Shown: positions 9,265 through 18,000, counted from the stretch's first letter. The stretch: 54,497 nucleotides of DNA from an uncultured Chryseobacterium sp. (GCA_913778085.1 CAJYXJ010000046.1:1-54497), one strand, 5' to 3'. Notes: generated by a model not told the origin, from the letters alone. Numbers and translations are program-made.

Positions 9265-9621
9265 TTATTTAGGCATAAACCGTTTAATTCGAAGCATCAA
9301 TTCATTAGGACTGAATGGTTTTACAATAAAGTCCGAGGCTCCGAGGTCAAAAGAATTCAGTACCACTTCTTCCTATCCCATGCTGGAAAGCATGATCACC
9401 GGGGTGCCTTTTCCCATCGATTGTATGGCAGAAAGAATTTCGATTCCCGAAGCAAAAGGCATCATAATATCGGTAATGGCAAGGTCTACATCTTTTTCTT
9501 TCAAGGTTTCGATAGCCTCTTTTCCGTTGCGGGTCAGAATGACTTCGTGGCCTTCTTTTACCAGTTTGTACTCAATCGTTTTTAGAATCAGTTCATCATC
9601 TTCAGCGATCAGAATCAGCAT
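9265..9621 (-). pseudogene. single-domain response regulator (receiver) with in-frame TAG
   Basis: The frame encodes a CheY-like receiver of 118 codons. Visible elements are the acidic pocket 'AEDDE' (7-9), the phospho-acceptor Asp51 in 'AITDIMMP', the 'VIMLSSMG' strand-4 switch residues and, after the stop, 'ASDFIVKPFS', whose Lys is the conserved beta-5 lysine. Codon 83 is TAG (9373-9375), probably from CAG (Gln), so the translated product lacks alpha-4, beta-5 and the lysine and should not fold as a working receiver. The stop at 9265 is correct for the family. It starts 6 bp after the hybrid kinase stop and is the natural partner of that kinase. A base-calling error is the main alternative. 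Confidence 0.85.
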
Positions 9622-9627
9622 AATTTT

Positions 9628-12600
9628 TTATTTTTTTATTAAATCCTGTATGATCTGCAACCCTATTGATATTTGATGGATCACCTCATCTTCCAGCGAT
9701 GAAAAATCCGTAGTCGGGCTGGTCCTGCCTTCCCAGTTTGCCACTGTTTCGGCAAGCTTAACCAATCCGGCGGTTCCGGCGGTTCCTTTCAGCTTATGGA
9801 GAGTTCTTTTAAGATCCTCCGCATTTTTCTCTGAAACGGCCTTACGGATATTGTTTTCGGCCTGACGTATCTCACTGACCACCAGATTTAAAAACATATC
9901 TTTAAAATCCTCATCGTTTCCGGTCTGTTCATGCAGCAAGTTTATATCGAGATAACTTTCGGTGGCTGCCGTATTCTGAACGGTTTCATTTTCCTGGGTC
10001 AGGTATTTTCTGAGCATTTCCAACAGGTCGGCCTGACGGAGCGGCTTAGGAAGAAAATCGTCCATTCCTGATGCCAGGCATTTTTCTTTTTCTCCTGCTA
10101 TCGTCCCGGCAGTTACCCCGATGATTGGCACCTGAGCATAGCCCGGCAGCTGCCGGATTTTTGTTGTGGCTTCCATCCCGTCCATTACCGGCATTTGCAC
10201 ATCCATCAGGATCAGCGAAAAATCCCGGTTCTTACACTGCTCCCAGGCTTCCAGCCCATTGACCGCTTCGGTAAGCTGTGCATCAGGGATCAGGGAGGTC
10301 ATCATTTTATGGTTCAGGATCATATTTACCGGATTGTCATCTACCAGCAGCACCTGCAGTTCCGGCATTTCTAAAACAGGCTCCTGCTTTTCCTGAGTAA
10401 CCATTCCCGGGATTTCATTTTCATTGTTTTCTACTGCTCTTCTGAGGGTCCTGTACAATTCTTCCGATTTGATGGGTTTCAGCAGGAAATAGGAATTCTC
10501 TTCCTGACGGAAAGAATTAATGACATCATGTTCCTCTGAGGAAGTGTGAAGAACGACCAGCGGAGAAGTTTCGTCCTGTTTGCTGAATAAAGCTTTGATT
10601 TTTTCGATGGTTTCCAGCCCTGAGATTACCGGCATGTGGTAATCCATCAGAATAATATCGAAACGTTCACCGGACAACAGGATCTGCAAAGCTTCCATCC
10701 CGTTAGCTGCCAATTTTGACTCAATATTTTTATAGGCAAGCATATGCTGAAGGATGATCCTGTTGGCTTCATTATCATCTACTACCAGAGCTTTCTTGAT
10801 TTTCAGTTCTTCATCATTGCTCGCTTCGGACAGTTCGTAGGGAACTTCAATATCAAAATAGAATACGGAGCCTTTACCGGGGCTGCTGTTTAATTTAAGG
10901 TAGGTGCCCATATAGCCCAGGATATTGTTGGAAATCGTAAGTCCCAGCCCGGTTCCGCCGTATCTTTTGCTGATCGAGCTGTTTTCCTGGGTGAAAGCAT
11001 TGAAGATGTATTGCTGCTTTTCTTCTGCAATGCCGACACCGGTATCGCGTACGGCAAACCGGAGCGCAATTTTTTCACTGTCTATGTTCAGCTTTTCTAC
11101 TTTGAGCTCAATCTCGCCCTGTTCCGTAAATTTTACGGCATTGCCCAGGAGGTTGATCAGAATCTGTTTTAGCCTGGATTCATCAATCCATAAGGTTTTA
11201 GGGAGTCCGGGCTGAATGTTCAGCAACAATTCAATATTTTTCTTCTGAGACTGGTAAAGAATGACATTGATGACCTGGTTGACGAGATCATAGACATTGC
11301 ACTTCTCGATAACCAGCTCCATTTTACCCGATTCTATTTTCGAAAAATCCAGAATATCACTGATGATGGCTAACAGATTTTCTCCTGATTCGTTGATGTA
11401 GTTAAGGTACTGCTTCTGGGTTTCATTAAGCGGTGTTTTCAGCAGAAGGTCCGAAAAACCGATAACCCCGTTCAGCGGTGTACGGATTTCATGACTCATA
11501 TTGGCTAAAAATTCCGATTTCGCCTTGCTTGCGATATCTGCCATTTTCTTGGCTTCTTTAAGCTCGTTATTGGTTTTTATGGTATTCGTAATATTCTGTA
11601 CGGAAACGATGAGCCCTCCGATGACTCCATCAGACAGATACCAAGGTCTCACTTCAAGGTTATAATGCTGGAGCTCTTCCTTATGGCTCACCGCAAGGGT
11701 GAAATCCTCATTTTTATAATCTTTGCCTCTGATGGCATCCCTGTAGATGGTACGGATCTCATCGGAAACGTTTGGTGATATGGTAAAAATGTTTTGGCCA
11801 ACAAGCTCCAGATGGTTCATGTTAAATTCCTCTTTCCAGCAGCTGCTTGCGGAAATGTAATTAAGATTCCTGTCGAACATTGCTACGGCAACCGGAGCAT
11901 ACGTTACGAAAGACTGCAGCATGGCTTCTTTCTTGGACAGTTCGAGGTAAAGCTTTTTAAATGCATCGATATCCTGAATAATCCCAAACACCCTGACGCA
12001 GACGTCGTTTTCAAATTCAGGGATTGCCTTTACGCGTACCCAGATCATAACGCCGTCCTGGCGTACCAGCTGAAATTCTTCATCATAGCCGATTCCTTCC
12101 GAGATCGCCCTATTAAATAAAAATCCTACCCGGGCCTGGTCTTCTTCAAGATAAAAACGCACTGCTTCCTCAAATTCAGGCTGATATCCGGCTTCTACTT
12201 TATGGATTTCTTTAGTGGTATCGGACCAGAATACAGACTTATTTTTCAGGTTGACTTCCCAGCCTCCGACCTGAGCCGCAGCACTGGTCTGTTCCAGTAT
12301 TTTTTTCGTATAAAGCAGGTCTTTTTCAAGCAGCATCCTTTCGGTTATATTCAGGGCGGTACTTAAAACATAAGGATTCCCTCCTTTGTCCAGCTCCACA
12401 CGGTTGTGATACATCCAGATCAGCTCGTCCCCTTCCTTTGTTTTCAGGACCATTGTCCCCAGATGCTCTTTATTCCGGTTTATATGCTGCAGATATTCCT
12501 GAAGATGCTTTTGGTTTTTTTCGGGAACCAGATCCTTCAGATTCAGGCCTTCAACTTCTTCTTCCGTATAATGAAGGATTTCTCTTCCTTTTTTATTTAC

Positions 12601-13533
12601 CTCCAGGATGTTTCCCTCCATATCATGCATGCTCATCAGGCCGATCGCATTTTCAAAAAACCGCCTGAAGCGTCTTTCGGAACTCTCCAGCTGTCTTTTT
12701 TCTTCAATATGCTGGGTAATGTTGTTTCCGAAGCAAAAAATTTCAGAATGGGTGTGGTTGCGTTTCATATACCATTCGATGATCACTTCATGCGTGTCGT
12801 CTATTTTTGAGGAAGTAGTAATCATCAGCTCCTCATTTTCTCCGGAAAAGTTTTCGATCTTTTCCTGAATCCCATCGGACTGGTTTCCTAAAAGTTTCAG
12901 AAAGTGTGCTGCAGATAACTGATCTCTGTCTATCATAAAAGCCTTCTCAAAAGCAGGATTAATATCCTTAACGATCAGCTGATCGTCCAGAACGCAAATG
13001 GGATTATTTGAAATATCGAAAATCTGCTGAAAATACTCCGCCTGAATATTTTTTCTTTTGGCAATGAGCAGTTTGGTAACGGCTTCCGCCAATTTTTTAA
13101 GTGTGGCCATCTGCTCGGCCGATAAGGTTCTCGGCTGATAATCCAACACACAGATTGTACCAAGTGCAAATCCCTCCTCTATAAGCGGTATTCCCACATA
13201 GAAACGGATTTTATTTTCTAAAACTACCTGATTGCGGGAAGTTCTGTCGTCGAGCAGTGTATCTTCAATGACAACGATATTGCCGCTTGCTATCGAATAC
13301 TGACAGACTGTATCTTTACGATCCAGAATACCGATAGAAGTACCGACACAGCTCTGAATGGTTTGGGTACGGCTTTCCATCAGCGCTATATAAGCAGCAG
13401 GACAGCCGGAAATGAGACATGCCGTTTCTGCAAATATATCCATCTGCGGATCTTCAGATTGATGCAGCAGATCAAAGAGTTGTAGTTTTTGGACCCGTTC
13501 TTTTTCGTTATCAGGAACCGGAAAATTATTCAT
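9628..13533 (-). CDS. hybrid sensor histidine kinase with GAF, four PAS, two receivers and HPt
   Basis: This 1301-residue multidomain kinase has no transmembrane segment, so it is a cytoplasmic sensor. Domains in order: GAF (about 30-160); PAS domains at about 165-275, 285-400, 420-525 and 535-650; HisKA with the autophosphorylated His681 in 'NMSHEIRTPLNG'; HATPase_c with 'NLLGNAVKF', 'DTGVGIAEE' and 'GGTGLGLTIS' (859-868); receiver 1 with Asp964; receiver 2 with Asp1111 ('LMDVQMPVMDG'); and a C-terminal HPt with His1246 ('LHKLKGTAG'). All phosphorelay residues are present, so phosphate can pass H-D-H internally. It heads an operon whose next two genes, the receiver protein and a membrane protein, are both disrupted, so its downstream target may be lost or encoded elsewhere. 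The ligand is unknown. Confidence 0.95.
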   Translation of the reverse strand: MNNFPVPDNEKERVQKLQLFDLLHQSEDPQMDIFAETACLISGCPAAYIALMESRTQTIQSCVGTSIGILDRKDTVCQYSIASGNIVVIEDTLLDDRTSRNQVVLENKIRFYVGIPLIEEGFALGTICVLDYQPRTLSAEQMATLKKLAEAVTKLLIAKRKNIQAEYFQQIFDISNNPICVLDDQLIVKDINPAFEKAFMIDRDQLSAAHFLKLLGNQSDGIQEKIENFSGENEELMITTSSKIDDTHEVIIEWYMKRNHTHSEIFCFGNNITQHIEEKRQLESSERRFRRFFENAIGLMSMHDMEGNILEVNKKGREILHYTEEEVEGLNLKDLVPEKNQKHLQEYLQHINRNKEHLGTMVLKTKEGDELIWMYHNRVELDKGGNPYVLSTALNITERMLLEKDLLYTKKILEQTSAAAQVGGWEVNLKNKSVFWSDTTKEIHKVEAGYQPEFEEAVRFYLEEDQARVGFLFNRAISEGIGYDEEFQLVRQDGVMIWVRVKAIPEFENDVCVRVFGIIQDIDAFKKLYLELSKKEAMLQSFVTYAPVAVAMFDRNLNYISASSCWKEEFNMNHLELVGQNIFTISPNVSDEIRTIYRDAIRGKDYKNEDFTLAVSHKEELQHYNLEVRPWYLSDGVIGGLIVSVQNITNTIKTNNELKEAKKMADIASKAKSEFLANMSHEIRTPLNGVIGFSDLLLKTPLNETQKQYLNYINESGENLLAIISDILDFSKIESGKMELVIEKCNVYDLVNQVINVILYQSQKKNIELLLNIQPGLPKTLWIDESRLKQILINLLGNAVKFTEQGEIELKVEKLNIDSEKIALRFAVRDTGVGIAEEKQQYIFNAFTQENSSISKRYGGTGLGLTISNNILGYMGTYLKLNSSPGKGSVFYFDIEVPYELSEASNDEELKIKKALVVDDNEANRIILQHMLAYKNIESKLAANGMEALQILLSGERFDIILMDYHMPVISGLETIEKIKALFSKQDETSPLVVLHTSSEEHDVINSFRQEENSYFLLKPIKSEELYRTLRRAVENNENEIPGMVTQEKQEPVLEMPELQVLLVDDNPVNMILNHKMMTSLIPDAQLTEAVNGLEAWEQCKNRDFSLILMDVQMPVMDGMEATTKIRQLPGYAQVPIIGVTAGTIAGEKEKCLASGMDDFLPKPLRQADLLEMLRKYLTQENETVQNTAATESYLDINLLHEQTGNDEDFKDMFLNLVVSEIRQAENNIRKAVSEKNAEDLKRTLHKLKGTAGTAGLVKLAETVANWEGRTSPTTDFSSLEDEVIHQISIGLQIIQDLIKK

Positions 13534-13889
13534 ATTGCTAATAATAAATCATTATGAGTTTAAATATAATAATAAAATCAGCAAAACAAATATTTTCTCT
13601 GTAAGTATGCGTGTAAATATACAACTAATATATCACAAAAAAGAGACAAACAAAACAATCTCCGCTTGTGTATATGCTTTCTTTTCATACGCCGGAAATG
13701 ATGATGCAAAATTCTTATCCTATCATTTACTGACTAACTTTATGGTTATGAACGATGTAAATTTGTCAATTCGGCTTTTCTTAGATATCTTTAAAAAATT
13801 AATCTAAATTTATTTTTATAATTAAAAAAAACATCCTATATTTGCACCCACAAAAAACAAGGTAATTCTTGTTACAAGATGACCTCAAT
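13534..13889. other. intergenic region between kinase and tRNA genes
   Basis: This is an AT-rich region between divergent transcription units. A forward frame at 13535-13807 has unnatural composition and no ribosome-binding context, and I do not call it a gene. The tRNA promoter lies at its right end. An AATATTTG sequence near 13590 on the minus strand could be a weak -7 element for the kinase gene. Confidence 0.5.
13837..13844 (+). promoter_or_regulatory. -7 promoter element for the tRNA operon
   Basis: TATATTTG matches the Bacteroidota sigma-A -7 consensus TAnnTTTG exactly. It sits 45 bp before the first tRNA, and a small AACAAG...CTTGTT hairpin in the leader (about 13856-13876) lies between. 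Confidence 0.75.
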
Positions 13890-13964
13890 CGGGGCGTAGC
13901 GTAGTCCGGTCATCGCGCCTGGTTTGGGACCAGGAGGTCGCAGGTTCGAATCCTGCCGCCCCGA
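13890..13964 (+). tRNA. tRNA-Pro (anticodon UGG)
   Basis: The cloverleaf is complete. The acceptor stem CGGGGCG pairs with CGCCCCG, the anticodon stem is CCTGG/CCAGG with loop TTTGGGA giving UGG, and the T-arm is GCAGG-TTCGAAT-CCTGC. The discriminator is A and CCA is not encoded. It is the first gene of a two-tRNA unit with tRNA-Arg. Confidence 0.96.
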
Positions 13965-13981
13965 CTTCAAAAAACACTTTA

Positions 13982-14055
13982 GGGTGCGTAGCTCAGCTGG
14001 ATAGAGCATCTGCCTTCTAAGCAGACGGTCAAAGGTTCGAATCCTTTCGCGCTCA
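13982..14055 (+). tRNA. tRNA-Arg (anticodon UCU)
   Basis: The cloverleaf has acceptor GGGTGCG / CGCGCTC with two G-U pairs, D-arm GCTC-AGCTGGATA-GAGC, anticodon stem TCTGC/GCAGA with loop CTTCTAA giving UCU, and T-arm AAAGG-TTCGAAT-CCTTT. CCA is not encoded. It lies 17 bp after tRNA-Pro and is followed at once by a terminator. Confidence 0.95.
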
Positions 14056-14060
14056 CTTTA

Positions 14061-14095
14061 AACCTTACAACTTCCGTTGTAAGGTTTTTTGTTTT
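14061..14095 (+). terminator. rho-independent terminator of the tRNA pair
   Basis: A perfect 11-bp stem, AACCTTACAAC / GTTGTAAGGTT, closes a TTCC loop and runs into a T-tract (TTTTGTTTT). It lies 5 bp past tRNA-Arg. Confidence 0.92.
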
Positions 14096-14291
14096 AAGGA
14101 AGCTAAGCTGGCAGAGCATTGTAATGGATCAGTTACAAAAGTTGGGAGAATGAGCCGCGAGAAGACAGGTCGCTCCTGTGGAACTTGATTTTCCTCTTCA
14201 TCTTCCTGAAAGTAAAATTACATTTAAATAACTTTCCTCCGACTTTAGCGATTGATACCTTACCATTTTAATCCAGGCAAAAGATCAATTA

Positions 14292-14852
14292 TTAAATCCG
14301 GTTTAACTTGGCATACATTTCCAGACTGATGAATTTCCCATCTTTTATTTCGCAGTCTCTCATGATACCTTCCAGCTCAAAACCAAGCTTGTTCATTATT
14401 TTTTTACTGTTTGTATTCTCTGTTTCCACTACCGCCTCGATCCGATGGACCGACATTTTCTGAAAAGCATAGTCACAGACAGCCCTTCCGGCTTCTCCGA
14501 TGATTCCCGAACCCCAGTATTCGGGCAGCAGCCAGTATCCCGTTTCGATTTTCCGGTGCTCTTTGCTCCAGTCGTTGAATCCGACGGCTCCCAGAAAGGT
14601 CTGATCGTACCTGTTGCAGACCGCCCACCAAAGACCCTTTTCTTCTTTTTCGATCATAACAAACCAGCTCATTTGTTCCTCAGTGGCTTCCAGACTGTCA
14701 TAGCTTACCCCATAATGCCTGATTACCTCCGGATGCGACAGTCCTCTGTATACGGATTTAATATCATCCTGCTGAAATCTCCTCAGCAATAGTCTTTCGG
14801 TGGTTAGAACCGGGAAAAGATTTTCGCCGTCGTGGCTTGTATTCTTTTTCAT
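14292..14852 (-). CDS. GNAT acetyltransferase, RimJ/RimL-like
   Basis: This is a 186-residue GCN5-related N-acetyltransferase of the Acetyltransf_3 type. The opening 'TERLLLRRFQQDD' is the family signature. 'IETGYWLLPEYWGSGIIGEA' forms the beta-4 strand and acetyl-CoA pyrophosphate loop, 'MSVHRIEAVVETEN' gives beta-5, and 'NTNSKKIMNKLGFELEG' is the C-terminal motif. Members acetylate ribosomal-protein N-termini, antibiotics or small amines; the substrate here is unknown. It is the last gene of a likely operon prmA - SH3-like protein - GNAT, with a 23-bp gap. Pairing with the methyltransferase PrmA makes a translation-related substrate plausible but unproven. Confidence 0.9.
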   Translation of the reverse strand: MKKNTSHDGENLFPVLTTERLLLRRFQQDDIKSVYRGLSHPEVIRHYGVSYDSLEATEEQMSWFVMIEKEEKGLWWAVCNRYDQTFLGAVGFNDWSKEHRKIETGYWLLPEYWGSGIIGEAGRAVCDYAFQKMSVHRIEAVVETENTNSKKIMNKLGFELEGIMRDCEIKDGKFISLEMYAKLNRI

Positions 14853-14875
14853 TAGTCTTATTTGGAATTAACGGG

Positions 14876-15715
14876 TTATTTCAGCAGGTAAGCGGTTCCG
14901 TCCCAGAGGTACGTTTTTGAATTTTTTTTCTTTTTTTCGCGGTCTTTTTCATCTTTTTCCATTTCCTCCATTTTATAGACGAATGCACCGGCGATTCCGC
15001 TTTTATCATTGGGGAAGATAAATTCTTCGTGATGGTAGTAGACATCGGCATCTCCTACGCTCATCAGCTGAGGCAGGGCAACAAGTTTTTTACCGGTAAC
15101 TAAAATATATTGGTCGTACCCGGGAATTCCGCATGCTTCCCCGGAAACAGTAGCTTTTAAGGTAAATTCCACATTTTTGAGTTTATGGCCGCTTTCTACC
15201 GTAAAAGTTCCGTAGCTCAGACTTTCTCCCGAGCCCGTTTCAAAGGAAACCTCATCGATCACGCTACTGCCTTCCATCATCCTGACGGCAGCCATGTTCT
15301 GCTGAATGGTTTCGGTGGGAAACTGCGGATCTTTTTTGGAAATGGTCTTTGTCAGGCCCCACAGGAAATCATAGCCGTTTTTATTCCGGTAGCCTGTGCA
15401 GAGATTACCGCCCCAAATATAACCTTCGGAATTCCGGCCGTTCTTATCGTAAGAGATTTTGTACCAGTTGGCCATTCTTTCACCCAGCTTTAGAACCTTT
15501 TCTTCTTTTTTAAGGATTAAAACCGGCTGATTGGCCTGCAAAGAATCCAGAATCTGTGCATTTACCTGAGGAGACTGCCGAATCCTTGCACCGGCGGTAA
15601 ATATTTTCTGCGGTTTATTTTCTTCGAAATTAAAAATTCCGTTGGCATACATTTCTTCCTGCGCCAACAGGAATTGAACGGTAAGCAGAAATAAAGCGGT
15701 AAAAAAGGTTTTCAT
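14876..15715 (-). CDS. secreted protein with SH3-like domain
   Basis: The 279-residue protein has a clear signal peptide (MKTFFTALFLLTVQFLLAQ). Residues of about 38-105 read like a bacterial SH3 domain: 'AGARIRQSPQVNAQILDSL', 'VLILKKEEKV', 'NWYKISYD', 'GYIWGGNL'. The rest is beta-rich and ends in a Lys/Glu-rich segment followed by 'TYLWDGTAYLLK'. Such proteins are usually periplasmic or surface-associated, and the SH3b module often binds cell-wall peptides. The specific function is unknown. It lies 19 bp downstream of prmA and 23 bp upstream of the GNAT gene. Confidence 0.75.
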   Translation of the reverse strand: MKTFFTALFLLTVQFLLAQEEMYANGIFNFEENKPQKIFTAGARIRQSPQVNAQILDSLQANQPVLILKKEEKVLKLGERMANWYKISYDKNGRNSEGYIWGGNLCTGYRNKNGYDFLWGLTKTISKKDPQFPTETIQQNMAAVRMMEGSSVIDEVSFETGSGESLSYGTFTVESGHKLKNVEFTLKATVSGEACGIPGYDQYILVTGKKLVALPQLMSVGDADVYYHHEEFIFPNDKSGIAGAFVYKMEEMEKDEKDREKKKKNSKTYLWDGTAYLLK

Positions 15716-15734
15716 ATCAATATTTTGTGGGTAT

Positions 15735-16562
15735 TTATTTTTCGAGGAGCAGGCTCACCCACTCTTCCCGCTGCAGCTGCTTTTTAAGTTCCAATCCGTT
15801 TTCCCGGCAGACTTCCAGGATATCATCCACATCGAAGAAGCACAGTCCGGAAAGCAAAAGTTTCCCCCCGTCATTCAGTACGGTCACGTAAGTGGGGATA
15901 TCGGAAATCAGGATGTTTCTGTTGATATTGGCCAGAATAATATCGTAATTTTCATTTCCTAGGTTTTCAGCGGTTCCTAATTCGATATCCAGCTCTACGT
16001 TGTTCCGGGCGGCATTTTCTTTTGAATTTTCCACCGACCATTCGTCGATGTCGATCGCTTTGGTTTCCGCGGCACCGTTCTGTTTTGCATAAATGGCAAG
16101 CACGGAAGTTCCACAGCCCATATCCAGCACTTTTTTATCTTGGAAACCGATATCCATCATCTGCTGGATCATCAGGTGGGTGGTTGGATGATGCCCTGTT
16201 CCGAAAGACATTTTCGGCTGGATGACAATTTCATGCATTCCAGGAACCGATTGATGGAATTCGGCACGGATCAGCACTTTATCATCGATGTTGATCGGCT
16301 CGAAGTTCTTTTCCCACTCTTCATTCCAGTTGATGTTGGGCATTTCTTTGAACGTATATTGAATTTTTACTTCTTCGTTTTCAAAAATCGGCAACGCGTT
16401 CAGTTCTTCTTCGTTAAAAAGGTCTTTCTGGATGTATCCTAAAATCCCTTCCAGCTCTTCGGTGAAACTGTCGAAACCGATCTGGATCAGTTCGGCCATT
16501 AATATTTCGTTCCACGGCTGAAGCGGGGTAATTCTGAAATCGAATTCTAAATAATTTTGCAT
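15735..16562 (-). CDS. prmA: ribosomal protein L11 methyltransferase
   Basis: This SAM-dependent methyltransferase trimethylates ribosomal protein L11. The N-terminal substrate domain (about 1-95) is followed by 'KMSFGTGHHPTTHLM', the SAM-binding 'VLDMGCGTSVLAIYA', the acidic 'DIDEWSVENS' and the 'ILANINRNIL' catalytic-loop equivalent, all typical of PrmA. The length (275 residues) is slightly short, as is usual in Bacteroidota. I chose ATG at 16562 because a perfect -7 element lies at 16578-16585, so the longer frame reaching 16610 would start upstream of transcription. It is the first gene of the three-gene run to 14292. Confidence 0.95.
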   Translation of the reverse strand: MQNYLEFDFRITPLQPWNEILMAELIQIGFDSFTEELEGILGYIQKDLFNEEELNALPIFENEEVKIQYTFKEMPNINWNEEWEKNFEPINIDDKVLIRAEFHQSVPGMHEIVIQPKMSFGTGHHPTTHLMIQQMMDIGFQDKKVLDMGCGTSVLAIYAKQNGAAETKAIDIDEWSVENSKENAARNNVELDIELGTAENLGNENYDIILANINRNILISDIPTYVTVLNDGGKLLLSGLCFFDVDDILEVCRENGLELKKQLQREEWVSLLLEK

Positions 16563-16577
16563 GTGAATAATTTGGTG

Positions 16578-16585
16578 CAAAAATA
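16578..16585 (-). promoter_or_regulatory. -7 promoter element of prmA
   Basis: TATTTTTG on the minus strand matches TAnnTTTG. It lies 15 bp upstream of the chosen ATG, giving a leader of roughly 10 nt and deciding the start codon. Confidence 0.7.
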
Positions 16586-16610
16586 AATATTTAAATATTG
16601 AATTTTCCAC

Positions 16611-16771
16611 ATTGACCGGTTAAATTACAGATAGTCGGCTTAAAGCGAAGTGATGCCTGTATTAACACATAAGAAACATTAGTAGTAGATTTTATAATTT
16701 GAAAATATTTTAGAGCACATCAGAATGAAAATCAAAGATTTTCAAATGAATCCGGACGGTCTAAAAAGACT
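16611..16771. other. intergenic lead-in to the 324-bp repeats
   Basis: No gene is supported. A 19-codon frame at 16725-16784 begins with MKIKDF but has no supporting context. Confidence 0.4.
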
Positions 16772-17735
16772 GGAAAAAATTTAACCGCAAAAGGGTCAAA
16801 AGAAAATGATGCGGATTAAAAAGCTGAATAATTCATGCTGATAAAAGCCCACAAAAGTTTTTAAAAATCTCTGATTTTTATAGTCCTCTGACTATAAGGA
16901 ATGGCTATATGGTTGCTGAGCAGAGCCGAAGCCACATCATCAAAGGAATAAATACCAATTTTTTCCAAGTGATGCTCTAATACTATGTTGAGATCCCTAC
17001 GGGATGGACGAAGATGGGATGGCATCAAGAAGGATTGCATTAAAATATGTGCAAACATCCGTGAAAATCTGTGAGGATTTGTGGTTTGAAATAACCGGAA
17101 AAATTTAACCGCAAAAGGGTCAAAAGACATGAATGCTGTGTAAAGAAGCTGAATGATTCATGATGACAAAAGCGCGCAAAAGTTTTTAAAAATCTCTGAT
17201 TTTTATAGTCCCCTGACTATAAGGAACGATTATACGGTAGCTAAGCGGAACCAAAGCCACATCATCAAAGGAATCCATACCGATTTTTTCCAAGTGATGC
17301 TCCAATACTATGTTGAGATCCCTACGGGATGGACAAAGATGGGATGGCATCAAGAAGGATTGCATTAAAATATGTGCAAACATCCGTGAAAATCTGTGCG
17401 GATCTGTGGTTTGAAATAACCGGAAAAATTAACCGCAAAGGGTCAAAAGACATGAATGCTGTGTAAAGAAGCTGAATGATTCATGATGACAAAAGCGCGC
17501 AAAAGTTTTTAAAAATCTCTGATTTTTATAGTCCCATGACACCAAGGAACGGTTATACGGTAGCTGAGCGGAGCCGAAGCCACACCATCAAAGGAATCAA
17601 TAAAAATTTTTTCCAAATGATGATTTAGTACTATGTTGAGATCCGTGCGGGATGGACAAAGATAGGATGGCATCAGGAAGGATTACATTTAAATATGCGC
17701 AAACATCCGTGAAAACCTGTGCGGATCTGTGGTTT
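16772..17735. repeat. 324-bp tandem repeat, three copies
   Basis: The unit begins near 'TTAACCGCAAAAGGGTCAAA' at 16781, 17104 and 17429, a spacing of 323 and 325 bp. The internal marker 'CAAAAGTTTTTAAAAATCTC' recurs at 16852, 17177 and 17500. Copies share blocks 'AGCCGAAGCCACATCATCAA', 'ATGTTGAGATCCCTACGGGA' and 'CATCCGTGAAAATCTGTG'. The third copy is more diverged. Apparent reading frames on both strands inside it are repeated by-products of the unit and are not called as genes. A partial mosaic copy lies at 43620-43985. Confidence 0.9.
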
Positions 17736-17794
17736 GAACATCCGTGGACTCTGTGGGATAATAATATGGCGAATGTTGATTTATTCCCGGACGC

Positions 17795-17913
17795 CCCATC
17801 TTCCCGCCAAGGCCATAGCCCGGATAGCAACGGTTACCCCACAGCGGGCGGAGGCTTTAGCGGCGGCGCGAGGAGTAAGAGTGGATAGCCGGAAACAGCT
17901 CCGAAATATATGA
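17795..17913 (+). repeat. GC-rich structured element of the flavobacterial 'AGCCCGGATAGCAACGG ... AGCTCC' type
   Basis: A GC-rich block stands out from the AT-rich surroundings. It opens with 'CCATAGCCCGGATAGCAACG' at 17813-17832 and closes with 'GAGTGGATAGCCGGAAACAG' near 17879-17898 followed by CTCC. Between these, TTACCCC (17835-17841) can pair with GGAGTAA (17872-17878) with one mismatch, enclosing a variable GC-rich centre. From memory, bipartite elements with the same conserved ends and variable centre are scattered in flavobacterial intergenic regions, suggesting a mobile or structured-RNA element. It encodes no convincing protein. Confidence 0.6.
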
Positions 17914-17974
17914 TGACTGATAAATAATGATTAGTTTTTATAGAATTTTTGTGCTTTATGGTTCATCTGCAATA

Positions 17975-18000
17975 AAAAAGCGGACCGAAGCCCGCTTTAG
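17975..18000 (-). terminator. rho-independent terminator of the SDR gene
   Basis: The minus strand reads AAAGCGG-loop-CCGCTTT followed by a T-run (TTTTTTATT). The stem is GC-rich and lies about 46 bp past the SDR stop at 18046. Confidence 0.85.

Noticed and set aside
13535-13807. 90-codon forward frame
   Set aside because: Unnatural composition, and it lies in the divergent promoter region between the kinase and tRNA genes.
16725-16784. 19-codon frame beginning MKIKDF
   Set aside because: Too short and without supporting context; overlaps the start of the 324-bp repeat.
16861-17383. Two similar minus-strand frames with FAHILMQSFLMPSHL
   Set aside because: They are the same stretch of the tandem repeat read twice; no start context and no independent evidence for protein.
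17597-17913. Frames on both strands across the third repeat copy and the GC-rich element
   Set aside because: They run from repeat DNA into a structured element and share nothing with known proteins.
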